Positions 38,862 through 48,541 of a stretch of DNA of 64,000 bases are shown piece after piece. The position numbers were made by a program, and so were the translations under genes. The notes below the pieces were generated by a model, which was not told the origin of the DNA, searched no databases, and saw nothing but the letters and a program-made list of their open reading frames with translations. Where the stretch lies: assembly GCA_001897745.1 (NCBI GenBank), contig MKUH01000019.1, positions 1 through 64,000 of the forward strand, given 5' to 3'. Source of the DNA: Candidatus Accumulibacter sp. 66-26 (GTDB lineage: Bacteria; Pseudomonadota; Gammaproteobacteria; Burkholderiales; Rhodocyclaceae). Position 1 is the first letter of the stretch. The number at the start of each line of letters is the position of its first letter.

Positions 38862-39917
38862 ATGCCACACCCTGAGAATCCCGCCAGAAGCGCCGCCGGC
38901 GCCCGCCCGCGCGCCACGGTCGCCGTCGGCTTCGTGCAGGGCATGCTGGCCGGACTGCACGGACGCGCCCTCGTCGCCCGCCGCCTGCTCGACGCCGCCG
39001 GCATCCCGCCGGCGGTTCTCGCCGATCCGGCGGCGCGCGTGCCGGTCAGCCGCTACGCCGACCTCTACAACCGCATCAACGCCGAACTCGACGACGAGGG
39101 TTTCGGCCTCTTTTCGCAACCGATGCGCCCGGGCAGCTTCGAGTTCCTGTGCCGCAGCGTCGTCACCGCGCCGACGCTGGCCGACGCGCTCGAACGCGGC
39201 AGCCGCTTCCTGCACCTCGTGCTGCCCGATCTGCAAGTCGCGCTCGAACAATCCGCCGGCACGGCGCGCCTCGTCATCCGCGAGACGCGCCCGCTGGCGG
39301 TCGGCCGCGTCTTCGCCTACGAATGGCTGCTGCGCCTGCTGCACGGCCTGTGCTCCTGGCTGGTCGGGCGCAGCATCGTCTTCGACGCGGTCGCCTTTCC
39401 CTACCCGGCGCCGCCGCAGGCCGACGATTACACGCTGATCTACACCGCCCACTCACGCTTCGACGCGCCCGAACTCGCCGCCAGCTTCGCCGCCAACCTG
39501 CTCGAACTGCCGATCCGGCGCGACGAAGCGGCGCTGCAGACCTTCCTGATCGGCGCCCCGGGCAAGATCACGACGCTCTACCGGCGCGACCGCGAGATGG
39601 TCGTGCGCGTGCGCGACTGCCTGCGCGACGCGCTGCCCGAAGCGATGCCGCTGGCCGACGTGGCGAAGGCACTGCATCTTTCGCCGCGCACCCTGCACCG
39701 CCGCCTCGAAGACGAGGGCTCGAGCTTCCAGGCGATCAAGGACGCGCTGCGCCGCGACCTCGCGATCAGCCGCCTGGCCAAGACCCGCCAGCCGCTGGCG
39801 CAGATCGCCGCCGACCTCGGCTTCGCCGACGCCTCGGCCTTCTACCGGGCCTTCGTGAGTTGGACCGGGGTGGCGCCGGCGCACTACCGGCGGCGCCTGC
39901 GCAACGCATCGGCTTAG
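38862..39917 (+). CDS. AraC-family transcriptional regulator
   Basis: The 351-residue protein has an N-terminal ligand-type domain of the Arabinose_bd/OruR kind (about 20-210) and a C-terminal double helix-turn-helix (about 240-345: MPLADVAKALHLSPRTLHRR, then DLGFADASAFYRAFVSWTG). Regulators with this layout often control fatty or branched-acid catabolism. It is divergent from icmF across 142 bases and is its probable regulator. I saw no clear operator there. Confidence 0.9.
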   Translation: MPHPENPARSAAGARPRATVAVGFVQGMLAGLHGRALVARRLLDAAGIPPAVLADPAARVPVSRYADLYNRINAELDDEGFGLFSQPMRPGSFEFLCRSVVTAPTLADALERGSRFLHLVLPDLQVALEQSAGTARLVIRETRPLAVGRVFAYEWLLRLLHGLCSWLVGRSIVFDAVAFPYPAPPQADDYTLIYTAHSRFDAPELAASFAANLLELPIRRDEAALQTFLIGAPGKITTLYRRDREMVVRVRDCLRDALPEAMPLADVAKALHLSPRTLHRRLEDEGSSFQAIKDALRRDLAISRLAKTRQPLAQIAADLGFADASAFYRAFVSWTGVAPAHYRRRLRNASA

Positions 39918-40044
39918 GGCCGGCCGGGCCGCTCCGCGATACAAAGCGTTACAACTGCGCGGCCAACCCGCGGGCCTGCCGGCGCGTTAAAGCGGTATGC
40001 GGACGCACGCTGCCGCCCTGCCCATCATTTCCGGATTCGCGCCA

Positions 40045-40374
40045 ATGAAGTACGCACGACCACTCCTGCTCGCCCTGCTCGCATTCGCCTGCGCCGGCAG
40101 CGCGCTGGCCGACGGCGGCCATCACCACCACCGCGACCGCGCCCGGATCGGCGTCTATATCGGCGCGCCCCTAGGACCGTGGTTCTACCCGCCGCCCGTC
40201 TATTACCCGCCGCGCGTGATCGTCGTCCCGCCCGCGCCGCCGCCGGTCTATATTGAACAATACGGCCCGCCGCCGGCGGTCCAGTACTGGTATTACTGCC
40301 GCGAGGCCGGCGCCTATTACCCACAGGTCGGCGACTGCCCGGGCCCGTGGGAACGGGTTCTGCCCCGACCCTGA
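40045..40374 (+). CDS. Small secreted Pro/Tyr-rich protein
   Basis: The 109-residue product has a signal peptide (MKYARPLLLALLAFACAGSA, cleavage after ALA near 22) followed by a His cluster (GGHHHHRDR). A Pro/Tyr-rich region (PPVYYPPRVIVVPPAPPPVY) and a C-terminal YYCREAGAYYPQVGDCPGPW segment with two cysteines follow. It resembles the short periplasmic YXXC...CPGPW proteins common in betaproteobacteria, of unknown function. It is followed 18 bases later by a lipoprotein gene, probably in one operon. Confidence 0.8.
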   Translation: MKYARPLLLALLAFACAGSALADGGHHHHRDRARIGVYIGAPLGPWFYPPPVYYPPRVIVVPPAPPPVYIEQYGPPPAVQYWYYCREAGAYYPQVGDCPGPWERVLPRP

Positions 40375-40392
40375 GAAACGAAGGAGAGTCGA

Positions 40393-40920
40393 ATGCACAA
40401 GCCCCTCTGGCCGCTGCTCCTCGTCAGCCTGACGCTCGGCGCCTGCGCCACGGTGCCGACCGGCCCCAGCGTGATGGTGCTGCCGGGAACCGGGAAGCCC
40501 TTCGAGCAGTTTCGCGGCGACGAGACGGTGTGTCGGCAGTTCGCCCTGCAGCAGGTCGGCGGCGCCACGGCGCAGCAAAATGCGAACGATTCGGCGGTGA
40601 CCAGCGCGGCGGTCGGCACGCTCGTCGGCGCCGCCGCCGGGGCGGCGATCGGCGGACGCGGCGGCGCGGCGGTCGGCGCCGGGGGCGGTCTGCTGGTCGG
40701 CAGCGCAGCCGGCGCCGACGCATCGCAGCGTTCGGCCTACGGCACCCAGCGCCAGTACGACATCGCCTTCATCCAGTGCATGTACGCGCACGGCCACCGG
40801 GTTCCGGTCCCCGCCGGCATGGCCGCCCCGAACGCCTCGTCGGCACCGGCCGGAGGCACCCGCAGCGGCAGCGCGCCGCCGCCACCGTCCGGCATGCCGC
40901 CCCCGCCTCCGCCCCGCTGA
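40393..40920 (+). CDS. Glycine-zipper lipoprotein
   Basis: The 175-residue protein has a lipobox LGAC (C18 lipidated), a mid-region glycine zipper (VGTLVGAAAGAAIGGRGGAA, about 76-95) and a Pro/Ser-rich C-terminus ending PPPPPPR. Two further cysteines (C48 and one in IQCMY) flank the zipper. Such proteins sit in the outer membrane; the role is unknown. AAGGAG lies just before the ATG. It probably forms a unit with the preceding gene. Confidence 0.82.
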   Translation: MHKPLWPLLLVSLTLGACATVPTGPSVMVLPGTGKPFEQFRGDETVCRQFALQQVGGATAQQNANDSAVTSAAVGTLVGAAAGAAIGGRGGAAVGAGGGLLVGSAAGADASQRSAYGTQRQYDIAFIQCMYAHGHRVPVPAGMAAPNASSAPAGGTRSGSAPPPPSGMPPPPPPR

Positions 40921-40960
40921 GACGACGCGCAGGCGGCGCCTGGACGCGGCCCGCGGCACC

Positions 40961-42262
40961 TCACGGCATAAAGCGCGTCGCTTCCTGCAGGTCGCCGTGC
41001 GTGCTGCCGTGATAGAGGGCGGTGACGAATTTCCGCCAGATGAGATCGGGTTCGCCGAGGCGGAAACCGTAGAAGCCGTTGCCCGTATCGCGCGACGCCG
41101 AGGCCTTGATCCGCGAGACTTCGGCGCGCCCGAGCTGGATCGTCGCCTCGCCCCACACGTCGAGCGGCACGGGCGTGCGGGCGCGCGCCTGAAAGCCGTA
41201 GCGCGAGACCTGGATGACCTCGAGCGCGACCTTATCCTTCCGCCCCGTGCCGGTCGACACGGTGAGCTGCGCCGGGCACTTCACCGAAAAGCGCTGGTGG
41301 CGCCGGATATGGACGTCCGGATTGTTCGCGGCCACGGGCGGCAGCACGCGCTGATACTCGGGCAGATCGTAGATGGAGTGCAGCAGGCTCTTCTTCCGTT
41401 CGCTCAGGTTCGCGAACACCTGCGTGCGCACGTTGAAAAAGTGGTCGATCAGGTCCGGCGTCAGCACCGGATCGTTGGTCGTGTAGAAGCGGCGCTGCGG
41501 CAGCTGGATATTGGGCAGCCTGACCTGCGTGAAGTAGGCGTGCAGGTTGCGCCGGGCGGGCTTGGCCGCGTAGTGCTGGCGGAAGATTTCCGGCGCGAAC
41601 TTGAGATCGAGCGAGGCGCCGATGGCCGGCGCGCCGTTCACGAAATCGTAGTTCTCGACCATGTTTGCTGTCAGCCGTTTGAAGAAGAGCAGCGATTCGT
41701 ACATCTCGATGTGGCTGGGATTGACCGCGATGACCAGATGCCGCGTATCGAAGAAGGTCGTGCAGTACTCGTACATGAACTTCATCAACGGGAAGAGGAT
41801 GCTGCCCCCCGTCTTGCGGAACTTGCGATGCACGGCGAGCGCCGAAACCTCCGCGATATTGCCCTCCTGCTCGCGCAGCGCCGTCAGGTCGAAGATGCGC
41901 TGCAGCGGAAAACCGAGCGCGCTCTCACGGATCAGCGACAGGGTGCCGACTACCTCGCCGTCCCACTTCGCGCACAGCGTCGTCGTCGTCGGCAGGGCGT
42001 GATAGATGGTGACGCGCATGCCCGACGGGTCGGGGTTCATGAAGCCGCTGCCGACGTAGGCATCGTGCAGCAGCGAAAAACAGGCCTCGAGCTCTTCCTG
42101 CGTTTCGGCGATCTTCAGCACCAGCCGTTCGTTGGGCGCCGGATTGCATTCGACGAATGAACGGTAAACGGCGAAGCGCCGGCCGCGCGGCAGAGACGCG
42201 ATCAGCTTCCGGACCAGCGTATGGAGGAGTTTCCGTACCCGCAGCAGCGCTTCCTTGATCAT
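40961..42262 (-). CDS. N-acyl amino-acid synthase (FeeM-like GNAT) fused to a PilZ domain
   Basis: The 433-residue protein has a GNAT-like acyltransferase domain of the FeeM group (about 50-240: LVLKIAETQEELEACFSLLH, NIAEVSALAVHRKFRKTGGS) that in relatives joins an acyl-ACP fatty acid to an amino acid. The last 114 residues are PilZ-like: RRHQR at 320-324 matches the RxxxR c-di-GMP motif, but the second motif is QVSRYG (351-356), lacking the usual Asp/Asn. Binding of c-di-GMP is therefore uncertain. No ACP or partner gene is adjacent. The 412-base gap to the next gene (42263-42674) holds only a short hairpin. Confidence 0.75.
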   Translation of the reverse strand: MIKEALLRVRKLLHTLVRKLIASLPRGRRFAVYRSFVECNPAPNERLVLKIAETQEELEACFSLLHDAYVGSGFMNPDPSGMRVTIYHALPTTTTLCAKWDGEVVGTLSLIRESALGFPLQRIFDLTALREQEGNIAEVSALAVHRKFRKTGGSILFPLMKFMYEYCTTFFDTRHLVIAVNPSHIEMYESLLFFKRLTANMVENYDFVNGAPAIGASLDLKFAPEIFRQHYAAKPARRNLHAYFTQVRLPNIQLPQRRFYTTNDPVLTPDLIDHFFNVRTQVFANLSERKKSLLHSIYDLPEYQRVLPPVAANNPDVHIRRHQRFSVKCPAQLTVSTGTGRKDKVALEVIQVSRYGFQARARTPVPLDVWGEATIQLGRAEVSRIKASASRDTGNGFYGFRLGEPDLIWRKFVTALYHGSTHGDLQEATRFMP

Positions 42263-42674
42263 CCCGCCATCCCCGATGACAGATGCCCTTGGCCCAGACG
42301 GTACTTGGCATCACTGCGAAAAAAAGAGGCTCTGGTCAAATTGTTGATCGCCACGCTCCAGATGGGAAGCTGCGCACGGTCCGGACACCGCGTCCGGGCG
42401 CCCGCCCCTTGCCACCTTCGATCAAGCAATGCTTATGCCAAATAAAAAACCCCAGCGCAATCAAACGGTAGCGGGCAAGCCCGCGCGCCTTTCCCCCGCC
42501 TGTGTAAAAAAATCCGACAAGTCCGGTCACACCGCCGATACGTCGCACGTCCCGCGTTCCCGGGCTTGATCCACGACAAGGCGCGGCGCCGCGCGCCGGG
42601 GCATACTCGGGTCCGCCTGCCGCATCGCGACGTTGCCATCGGCAGACCGACCGCATACAGAGGAGAAAGACGAC

Positions 42675-43130
42675 ATGCTGCACGACATGCTGCGCCCCCT
42701 GGTCGCCGCCACGCTGATCGCACTCGGCGGCAGCTCCGCCGCGTTCGCCGCCGCGACGCCGGTAACCGTTTACAAAACCGCCACCTGCGGCTGCTGCGGC
42801 GAGTGGGTGAAACACATGCGCGACGCCGGCTTCGCCGTGAAGACGATCGACCTCGAGTATCCGCAACTCGAAGCCAAGCGCCGTCAGCTCGGCGTTCCCG
42901 ATGCGCACGCCAGCTGCCATACGGCAACGGTCGGCGGTTACCTCGTCGAGGGGCACGTCCCGGCCGCCAGCGTGCGCAAGCTGCTGGCTGAAAAGCCGGC
43001 GATCGTCGGCCTCTCGGTTCCCGGCATGGAAGCCAATTCGCCGGGCATGGGCGAGCACAAGCCGGGAACGCTCCGGGTTTACCGCATCGAACGCGGACAG
43101 ACTCAGCCGAAGACGTACGCGCTGGAGTAG
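42675..43130 (+). CDS. DUF411 metal-binding protein, periplasmic
   Basis: The 151-residue product has a signal peptide (cleavage near AAFAA, 25) followed by VTVYKTATCGCCGEW with C38, C40 and C41. Later come a HASCH motif and a Met/His-rich stretch (GMEANSPGMGEHKPG). DUF411 proteins are thioredoxin-like and often linked with copper handling. No copper gene is adjacent here, so the metal is not certain. AGGAG lies nine bases before the ATG at 42675. Confidence 0.88.
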   Translation: MLHDMLRPLVAATLIALGGSSAAFAAATPVTVYKTATCGCCGEWVKHMRDAGFAVKTIDLEYPQLEAKRRQLGVPDAHASCHTATVGGYLVEGHVPAASVRKLLAEKPAIVGLSVPGMEANSPGMGEHKPGTLRVYRIERGQTQPKTYALE

Positions 43131-43182
43131 GAAAAAAAGGAAAGCGCGGAAAACCGGCCGCCGCGAAGAAGCCGAGGCGGGC

Positions 43183-44736
43183 TCAGCGCCGGCGGCGCCG
43201 CGCGAAAAGGCGGAAAGCGCCGCAAGCGCCGACGACGAGCAGCGCGCCGAGCACCGCAGGCCAGTTGCCCCAGCGCACGTAGGGCGTCGCGCCGGCATAG
43301 CCGCGCACCTCGCCGGTCAGCGCGCCGCGCGTAAACGGGGGCAGGACGGACAGCGCGCGCCCGTCGGCGCCGACGATCGCCGTCATTCCGGTATTCGTCG
43401 CGCGCAGCATCATGCGCCCCGCCTCGAGCGCGCGCATCTGCGCGATCTGCAGATGCTGCGCCGGCGCCAGCGAATCGCCGAACCAGGCGACGTTGGAGAC
43501 GTTCACCAGCAGCGAGGCGGCCGGCAGGGCGCGGATGATTTCCTCGCCGAAAACGTCTTCGTAGCAGATGTTCACCGCCACCCGCTGCCCGGCGATGGCC
43601 AGCGGCGGCTGCGTCGTCGCGCCCGGCGTGAAGTCGGACATCGGAATCTGCGCCATGGCCAGAAACCACGCGAAACCCGGCGGCACGAACTCGCCGAAGG
43701 GCACCAGATGCGATTTTGCGTAACGCTGCATCGGCGAAGCGCCGAGGCTGACCGCCGCGTTGGCGTAGCGCTCGCCGTCGCCGACGGCGATGCCGAACAG
43801 CAGATCGCCGTCCCGGCGCAGCGCCAGCTTTTTCAGTTCGTCGAGATACTCGCCCGGCACCTGATCGAGAAACGCCGGCAGCGCCGTTTCCGGCAGTACG
43901 GTGAGCTGCGCCGGATGCTCGAGCGCGAGGCGGTAATAGACGCGCAGCGAATCGGCGAACTTCTCCGGCCGCCATTTCATGTCCTGTGGAATGTTGCCCT
44001 GCAGGAGCGCCACCGACAGCGGCTCGCCCTCCGCCACGGTCCAGCGCACCTCGCGCAGCAGCGCGCCGCCGCCGAGCAGGCCGACGATGCAGAGCGCGGG
44101 AAGCAAGGCGCGCCGGGTGCCCCCGGAAGCTGCAGCCGGAACGCTCCAGCGCTGGCGCAGCCAGGCGGCGCCGAGGGCCGCGCCGAAGGCCGTGAGCAGC
44201 GACACGCCATAGACGCCGAACAGCGGCGCGAAGCCGGCGAGCGGGCTGGGCGGCGCCTGCGAATAGCCGGCGGCGAGCCACGGAAAACCGGTGAACACCC
44301 AGCCGCGCAGCCACTCGTCGAGCGTCCAGAGGGCGGCGAAGAGCAGCGCGCGCGCGGCGGCGCTGGGCGGCGCCAGATGCACGAAGAGCGCGCCGGCCAG
44401 CGCCGGAAAGAGCGCCAGAACGAAGCAGAAGAGCAGCGTGGCGAGCGCGGCGACCGGCGCCGGCATGCCGCCGAAGACGCTGAGGCTGACATAGACCCAG
44501 GACACGCCGGCAAGGAAGAAGCCGGCGCCGAAAGCGCCGCCCAGCGCCGCGCCGGCGCGCATGCCGCCCCCGCTCCCGCTCCCGGCGGCCGCACAGAGCA
44601 GCGCGAAAAGGCCGCCGAGCGTTACCCAGATCAGCGGGAACCAGCCGAGCGGAGCGTAGGCCAGAACGCTCGCCGCGCCGAGCAGCAGCGCTCCGAAAAG
44701 AGGCCGGCGCGTCAATTTAATGGGTGTCGCCCGCAT
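43183..44736 (-). CDS. lnt: Apolipoprotein N-acyltransferase
   Basis: Lnt adds the third acyl chain to lipoproteins in the inner membrane. The 517-residue protein has about seven hydrophobic spans and a periplasmic nitrilase-like domain with the catalytic triad in LPETALPAF (Glu), YAKSHLVPFGEF (Lys) and NICYEDVFG (Cys). A final membrane span and a basic tail end the protein. Its start lies 20 bases inside the end of corC. It is the last gene of the leftward set miaB-phoH-ybeY-corC-lnt. Confidence 0.95.
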   Translation of the reverse strand: MRATPIKLTRRPLFGALLLGAASVLAYAPLGWFPLIWVTLGGLFALLCAAAGSGSGGGMRAGAALGGAFGAGFFLAGVSWVYVSLSVFGGMPAPVAALATLLFCFVLALFPALAGALFVHLAPPSAAARALLFAALWTLDEWLRGWVFTGFPWLAAGYSQAPPSPLAGFAPLFGVYGVSLLTAFGAALGAAWLRQRWSVPAAASGGTRRALLPALCIVGLLGGGALLREVRWTVAEGEPLSVALLQGNIPQDMKWRPEKFADSLRVYYRLALEHPAQLTVLPETALPAFLDQVPGEYLDELKKLALRRDGDLLFGIAVGDGERYANAAVSLGASPMQRYAKSHLVPFGEFVPPGFAWFLAMAQIPMSDFTPGATTQPPLAIAGQRVAVNICYEDVFGEEIIRALPAASLLVNVSNVAWFGDSLAPAQHLQIAQMRALEAGRMMLRATNTGMTAIVGADGRALSVLPPFTRGALTGEVRGYAGATPYVRWGNWPAVLGALLVVGACGAFRLFARRRRR

Positions 44737-45559
44737 AGCGCGGGTTGGCGACGAGCAGGGTGTAGATGCGCCGGCTGTCGGCGCGCAGGACCTGGAAGAC
44801 GGTGCCGTCGATGTCGACCATTTCGCTGCGCGTGGGCACGTGGCCGAGGTGTTGCAGGATCAGCCCGCCGACCGTGTCGTACTCCTCGTCGCTGAAGTTC
44901 GTTCCGAACACGGCGTTGAAATCGGCGATCTCGGTCTGCGCCTTGACGCGGTAGCGGCCGGCGTGATCGAGCTGGATGTTGTCGGCAGCCTCGTCGAAGT
45001 CGTACTCGTCCTCGATGTTGCCGACGATCTGTTCGAGCACGTCCTCGATGGTGATGAGGCCGGAGACGCCGGCGTATTCGTCGACGACGACCGCCATGTG
45101 GTTGCGCGAGACGCGGAATTCGCGCAGCAGGACGTTGAGCCGCTTCGACTCCGGAATGAAGACGGTCGGCCGCAGCCAGTCGCGCAGCTGGAACTTGTCC
45201 TCGCTGCGCATGCGCAGCAGATCCTTGGCAAGCAGGATGCCGATCACGTTGTCGCGGCTGCCGTCGATCACCGGGAAGCGCGAGTGGGCGGTCTGGTTGA
45301 CGAAGGCGACGATCTCGTCGAGCGGATCGTCGATCGCCACCACGCTCATCTGCGAGCGCGGCACCATGACGTCGCGCACGCTGGTTTCGGACGCCGACAG
45401 GGCGCCCTCGGTGATGGCCAGCGCGTCGGCATCGAGCAGGTTGCGTTCGTGGGCGGAATGCAGCAACTGGATCAGTTGCTCGCGGTCCTCGGGCTCGCGC
45501 AGGAGGAGAGAGGAAAGACGTTCGAAGAAACCGGGTTTGTTGCCTGAGCTACTGTCCAT
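44717..45559 (-). CDS. corC: CorC/HlyC-family protein with CBS pair
   Basis: The 280-residue protein starts MDSSSGNKPGFFERLSSLLL, with family motif REPEDREQLIQLLHSA. It contains two CBS domains (about 65-185, including VRDVMVPRSQMSVV and VVDEYAGVSGLITIEDVLEQ) and a C-terminal CorC_HlyC domain. The partner role is in magnesium/cobalt handling; it has no membrane spans. There is no ribosome site before the ATG at 45559. The leader instead holds a degenerate 7-base repeat. Its end overlaps lnt by 20 bases. Confidence 0.92.
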   Translation of the reverse strand: MDSSSGNKPGFFERLSSLLLREPEDREQLIQLLHSAHERNLLDADALAITEGALSASETSVRDVMVPRSQMSVVAIDDPLDEIVAFVNQTAHSRFPVIDGSRDNVIGILLAKDLLRMRSEDKFQLRDWLRPTVFIPESKRLNVLLREFRVSRNHMAVVVDEYAGVSGLITIEDVLEQIVGNIEDEYDFDEAADNIQLDHAGRYRVKAQTEIADFNAVFGTNFSDEEYDTVGGLILQHLGHVPTRSEMVDIDGTVFQVLRADSRRIYTLLVANPRYAGDTH

Positions 45560-45562
45560 TGC

Positions 45563-45597
45563 GGGAGTCGGGAGTCGAAGGTCGGGAATCGGGGATG
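45563..45597. repeat. Degenerate heptanucleotide repeat in the corC leader
   Basis: Five 7-base units run GGGAGTC, GGGAGTC, GAAGGTC, GGGAATC, GGGGATG, starting four bases upstream of the corC ATG. They lie in the 119-base gap between ybeY and corC. Copy-number change could alter corC translation, but the copies are imperfect. Confidence 0.6.
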
Positions 45598-45678
45598 GCT
45601 GCGGAAGGGCGCTGCGAGTGCCGGCGGCGGCAAGGGCGACATGCGCCGGCGCCGCCCCGCCGCAAACCCCGCCCGGCG

Positions 45679-46146
45679 TTACGCATACGGATCGGGATAG
45701 CCCAGGGCGGCGAGCACGGCGCGCTCGCAATCTTCCATCGCGCGCGCCTCGGCCTCGTCCTCTTCGTGGTCGTAGCCCTGCAAATGCAGCATACCATGCA
45801 CGATCAGGTGGGCGTAATGCGCCGCCAGCGGCTTATCCTGCTCCGCCGCCTCGCGCGCGACGACGCCGGCGCAGATCACCAGATCGCCGCAGACCACGGG
45901 TTCGATTTCGTAGGGAAAGGACAGCACGTTGGTCGCGTAATCCTTGCCGCGATAGTCGCGGTTGAGCGTCTGCCCTTCGTCGGCGTCGACGAAACGCACG
46001 GTGATCTGGCCGCCGCGCGCGCCGTCCACGTCGAGCGCGGCGCGCGCCCAGCGGCGAACGTCCGCGCGCCCGGGAAGGTCCGGCGCGGCGCAGGCGTACT
46101 GCACGCTGAGGTTGAGGCGCTTACTTGTGCACATCGCCGCCGCCAT
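45679..46146 (-). CDS. ybeY: Endoribonuclease YbeY (16S rRNA processing)
   Basis: The 155-residue protein has the zinc motif [11 protein letters not shown] (H117, H121, H127) and the preceding NVLSFPYE segment of the family. It matures 16S rRNA and supports ribosome quality control. Translation may start at M1 (46146) or M5 (46134); both lie inside the 3' end of phoH, so the two are coupled. Confidence 0.95.
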   Translation of the reverse strand: MAAAMCTSKRLNLSVQYACAAPDLPGRADVRRWARAALDVDGARGGQITVRFVDADEGQTLNRDYRGKDYATNVLSFPYEIEPVVCGDLVICAGVVAREAAEQDKPLAAHYAHLIVHGMLHLQGYDHEEDEAEARAMEDCERAVLAALGYPDPYA

Positions 46147-47185
46147 GTCCTGCTGCCGGATGGGCGTGCCGCTCGGCCGTCCGGGCGGCCTCGCGCGCTT
46201 CCTGCGCCGCGGTGTGCGCCTCGTAGGCGGAGACGATGCGGGCGACCAGCGGATGGCGCACGACGTCTTCCTTGAGGAATTCGGTGAAGGCGATGCCGCG
46301 CACTTCCTGCAGGATCTGGCGCGCTTCGATGAGGCCGCTCTTCTGCCCGCGCTGCAGGTCGATCTGCGTCACGTCGCCGGTGACCACGGCCTTGGCGCCG
46401 ATGCCGATGCGCGTCAGGAACATCTTCATCTGCTCGGGCGTCGTGTTCTGCGCCTCGTCGAGGATGATGAAGGCGTGATTCAGCGTGCGCCCGCGCATGT
46501 AGGCGAGCGGCGCGATCTCGATGGCACCGCGCTCGAACAGCTTGCCGACGCGCTCGAAGCCCATCAGGTCGTAAAGCGCGTCGTAGAGCGGGCGCAGGTA
46601 GGGATCGACCTTCTGCGCGAGGTCGCCGGGCAGGAAGCCGAGGCGTTCGCCGGCCTCCACCGCCGGGCGCGTCAGCACGATGCGCTGCACCAGTTCGCGC
46701 TCGAAGGCGTCGACCGCCGAGGCGACGGCAAGATAGGTCTTGCCGGTGCCGGCCGGGCCGGTGCCGAAGGTGATGTCGTGCTCCTGGATCGCCTTCAGGT
46801 ATTCGACCTGGCGCGGCGTGCGGCCGTGCAGTTCGCTCTTGCGCGTGAGCAGCGCGGGCGAGGCGCCGGTCGCCGAGGCGATGTGGCGGACCGGGCGGTT
46901 GAGCAGTTCGATCAGGCCGAGCTGGATGTCGTCGACCGACAGCGTGTTCTTGGCCAGCGCGTAGAAATGCTGCAGGGCTTCGGAAGCGCGCGCCGTCTGC
47001 GCGGACTCGCCGCGCAGCGTGAAACGCTCGCCGCGCCGGGCGATCGAGACGTCGAGCGCGGTTTCGATCTGGCGCAGGTTCTCGTCGAGCACGCCGCACA
47101 GGCTGGCGAGCTGGCCGTTGTCGACCGGCGAGAGCAGCAGTTCGAGCGCTTTTCCCGGCTTGTCCTTGCGGCTCTCGGGCTTCAA
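46121..47185 (-). CDS. ybeZ: PhoH-like ATPase (YbeZ), TTG start
   Basis: The 354-residue ATPase has Walker A GPAGTGKT (143-150), Walker [16 protein letters not shown] and an N-terminal region ([16 protein letters not shown]) typical of YbeZ. It partners YbeY in ribosome maturation. No ATG lies before the conserved N-terminus. A TTG at 47185 has GGGAG eight bases upstream and comes two bases after the miaB stop, so I take it as the start. The C-terminus ends in a His/Ala-rich tail. Confidence 0.92.
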   Translation of the reverse strand: MKPESRKDKPGKALELLLSPVDNGQLASLCGVLDENLRQIETALDVSIARRGERFTLRGESAQTARASEALQHFYALAKNTLSVDDIQLGLIELLNRPVRHIASATGASPALLTRKSELHGRTPRQVEYLKAIQEHDITFGTGPAGTGKTYLAVASAVDAFERELVQRIVLTRPAVEAGERLGFLPGDLAQKVDPYLRPLYDALYDLMGFERVGKLFERGAIEIAPLAYMRGRTLNHAFIILDEAQNTTPEQMKMFLTRIGIGAKAVVTGDVTQIDLQRGQKSGLIEARQILQEVRGIAFTEFLKEDVVRHPLVARIVSAYEAHTAAQEAREAARTAERHAHPAAGHGGGDVHK

Positions 47186-47187
47186 GC

Positions 47188-48525
47188 TCAGGACTCCCGC
47201 GTCACGATTTCGCCGCGCAGCGAGTGCGGCTGGGCGGCGGTGATGCGGACATCGACGAAGCCGTTGATCAGGCGCGGATTGCCCTCGAAGTTGACGATGC
47301 GGTTGTTGTCGGTGCGCCCGGCCAGTTCCTTGGCGTCCTTGCGCGACAGGCTCTCGACGAGCACGCGCTGCACGCTGCCGACCATCGCCTGCGACACCTC
47401 TTGCGCCAGATCGTCGATGCGTTTCTGCAGGCGCTGCAGGCGTTCGAGCTTGAGCTCCTGCGGCGTATCGTCGGCCAGGTCGGCGGCCGGCGTGCCGGGG
47501 CGCGTGCTGTAGACGAAGGAGAAAGACGCGTCGAAGCCGACGTCGTCGATCAGCTTCATCGTCTTCTCGAAATCCTCTGCCGTTTCGCCGGGGAAGCCGA
47601 CGATGAAATCGGAGGACAGCGACAGGTCGGGTCGCGCGGCGCGCAGCTTGCGCACCAGGCTCTTGTATTCGAGCGCCGTGTAGCCGCGCTTCATGGTCGC
47701 CAGCACGCGGTCGGAACCGGACTGCACGGGCAGATGCAGGTGCGAGACGAGCTTGGGCACCTTCGCGTAGACGTCGATCAGACGCTGCGACAGTTCGCGC
47801 GGATGCGAGGTCGTGTAGCGGATGCGCTCGATGCCGGGGATTTCGGCAATGTACTCGATGACCAGCGCGAGATCGGCCGCCTCGTCGCCGGCCGCCATCT
47901 TGCCGCGGTAGGCGTTCACGTTCTGCCCGAGCAGCGTCACTTCCTTGACGCCCTGCGCCGCGAGGCCGGCGACCTCGGTCAGCACGTCGTCGAAGGGACG
48001 CGAGACTTCCTCGCCGCGCGTGTAGGGCACGATGCAGAAGGTGCAGAACTTGCTGCAGCCCTCCATGATCGAGACAAAGGCTGTCGCCCCGTCGACCTTG
48101 GCCGGCGGCAGGTTGTCGAACTTCTCGATCTCGGGGAAGGAAATGTCGACCTGCGACTTGCCGAGCCGCCGCCGCTCGGCGATCAGCTGCGGCAGGCGAT
48201 GCAGCGTCTGCGGGCCGAACACCACGTCGACGTAGGGCGCGCGCGCGACGATGGCGGCGCCCTCCTGGCTGGCCACGCAGCCGCCGACGCCGATCACGAG
48301 GTCGGGCTTCGCCTGCTTGAGCAGACGAACGCGGCCGAGATCGTGGAACACGCGCTCCTGCGCCTTCTCGCGCACCGAGCAGGTGTTGAACAGGATGATG
48401 TCGGCGTCTTCGGGGGTGTCCGTCTTGACGATTTCTTCGGAGGCTCCGAGTACGTCGGCCATCTTGTCCGAATCGTACTCGTTCATCTGGCACCCGAAGG
48501 TGCGGATGAACAGTTTCTTGACCAT
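47188..48525 (-). CDS. miaB: tRNA-2-methylthio-N6-dimethylallyladenosine synthase MiaB
   Basis: The 445-residue radical-SAM methylthiotransferase has N-terminal Fe-S cysteines in [22 protein letters not shown] and [10 protein letters not shown], and the radical-SAM cluster CSKFCTFC with YTRGEE. A C-terminal TRAM domain ends the protein. It modifies A37 of tRNAs that read UNN codons. It heads the conserved miaB-phoH-ybeY-corC-lnt run. Confidence 0.96.
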   Translation of the reverse strand: MVKKLFIRTFGCQMNEYDSDKMADVLGASEEIVKTDTPEDADIILFNTCSVREKAQERVFHDLGRVRLLKQAKPDLVIGVGGCVASQEGAAIVARAPYVDVVFGPQTLHRLPQLIAERRRLGKSQVDISFPEIEKFDNLPPAKVDGATAFVSIMEGCSKFCTFCIVPYTRGEEVSRPFDDVLTEVAGLAAQGVKEVTLLGQNVNAYRGKMAAGDEAADLALVIEYIAEIPGIERIRYTTSHPRELSQRLIDVYAKVPKLVSHLHLPVQSGSDRVLATMKRGYTALEYKSLVRKLRAARPDLSLSSDFIVGFPGETAEDFEKTMKLIDDVGFDASFSFVYSTRPGTPAADLADDTPQELKLERLQRLQKRIDDLAQEVSQAMVGSVQRVLVESLSRKDAKELAGRTDNNRIVNFEGNPRLINGFVDVRITAAQPHSLRGEIVTRES

Positions 48526-48541
48526 CTTTTGCTTGATTTGC

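Noticed and set aside
42471-42484. GCGGGC-AA-GCCCGC hairpin in the 42.3-42.7 kb gap
   Set aside because: The loop is only two bases and no U-run is close by; no function can be supported.
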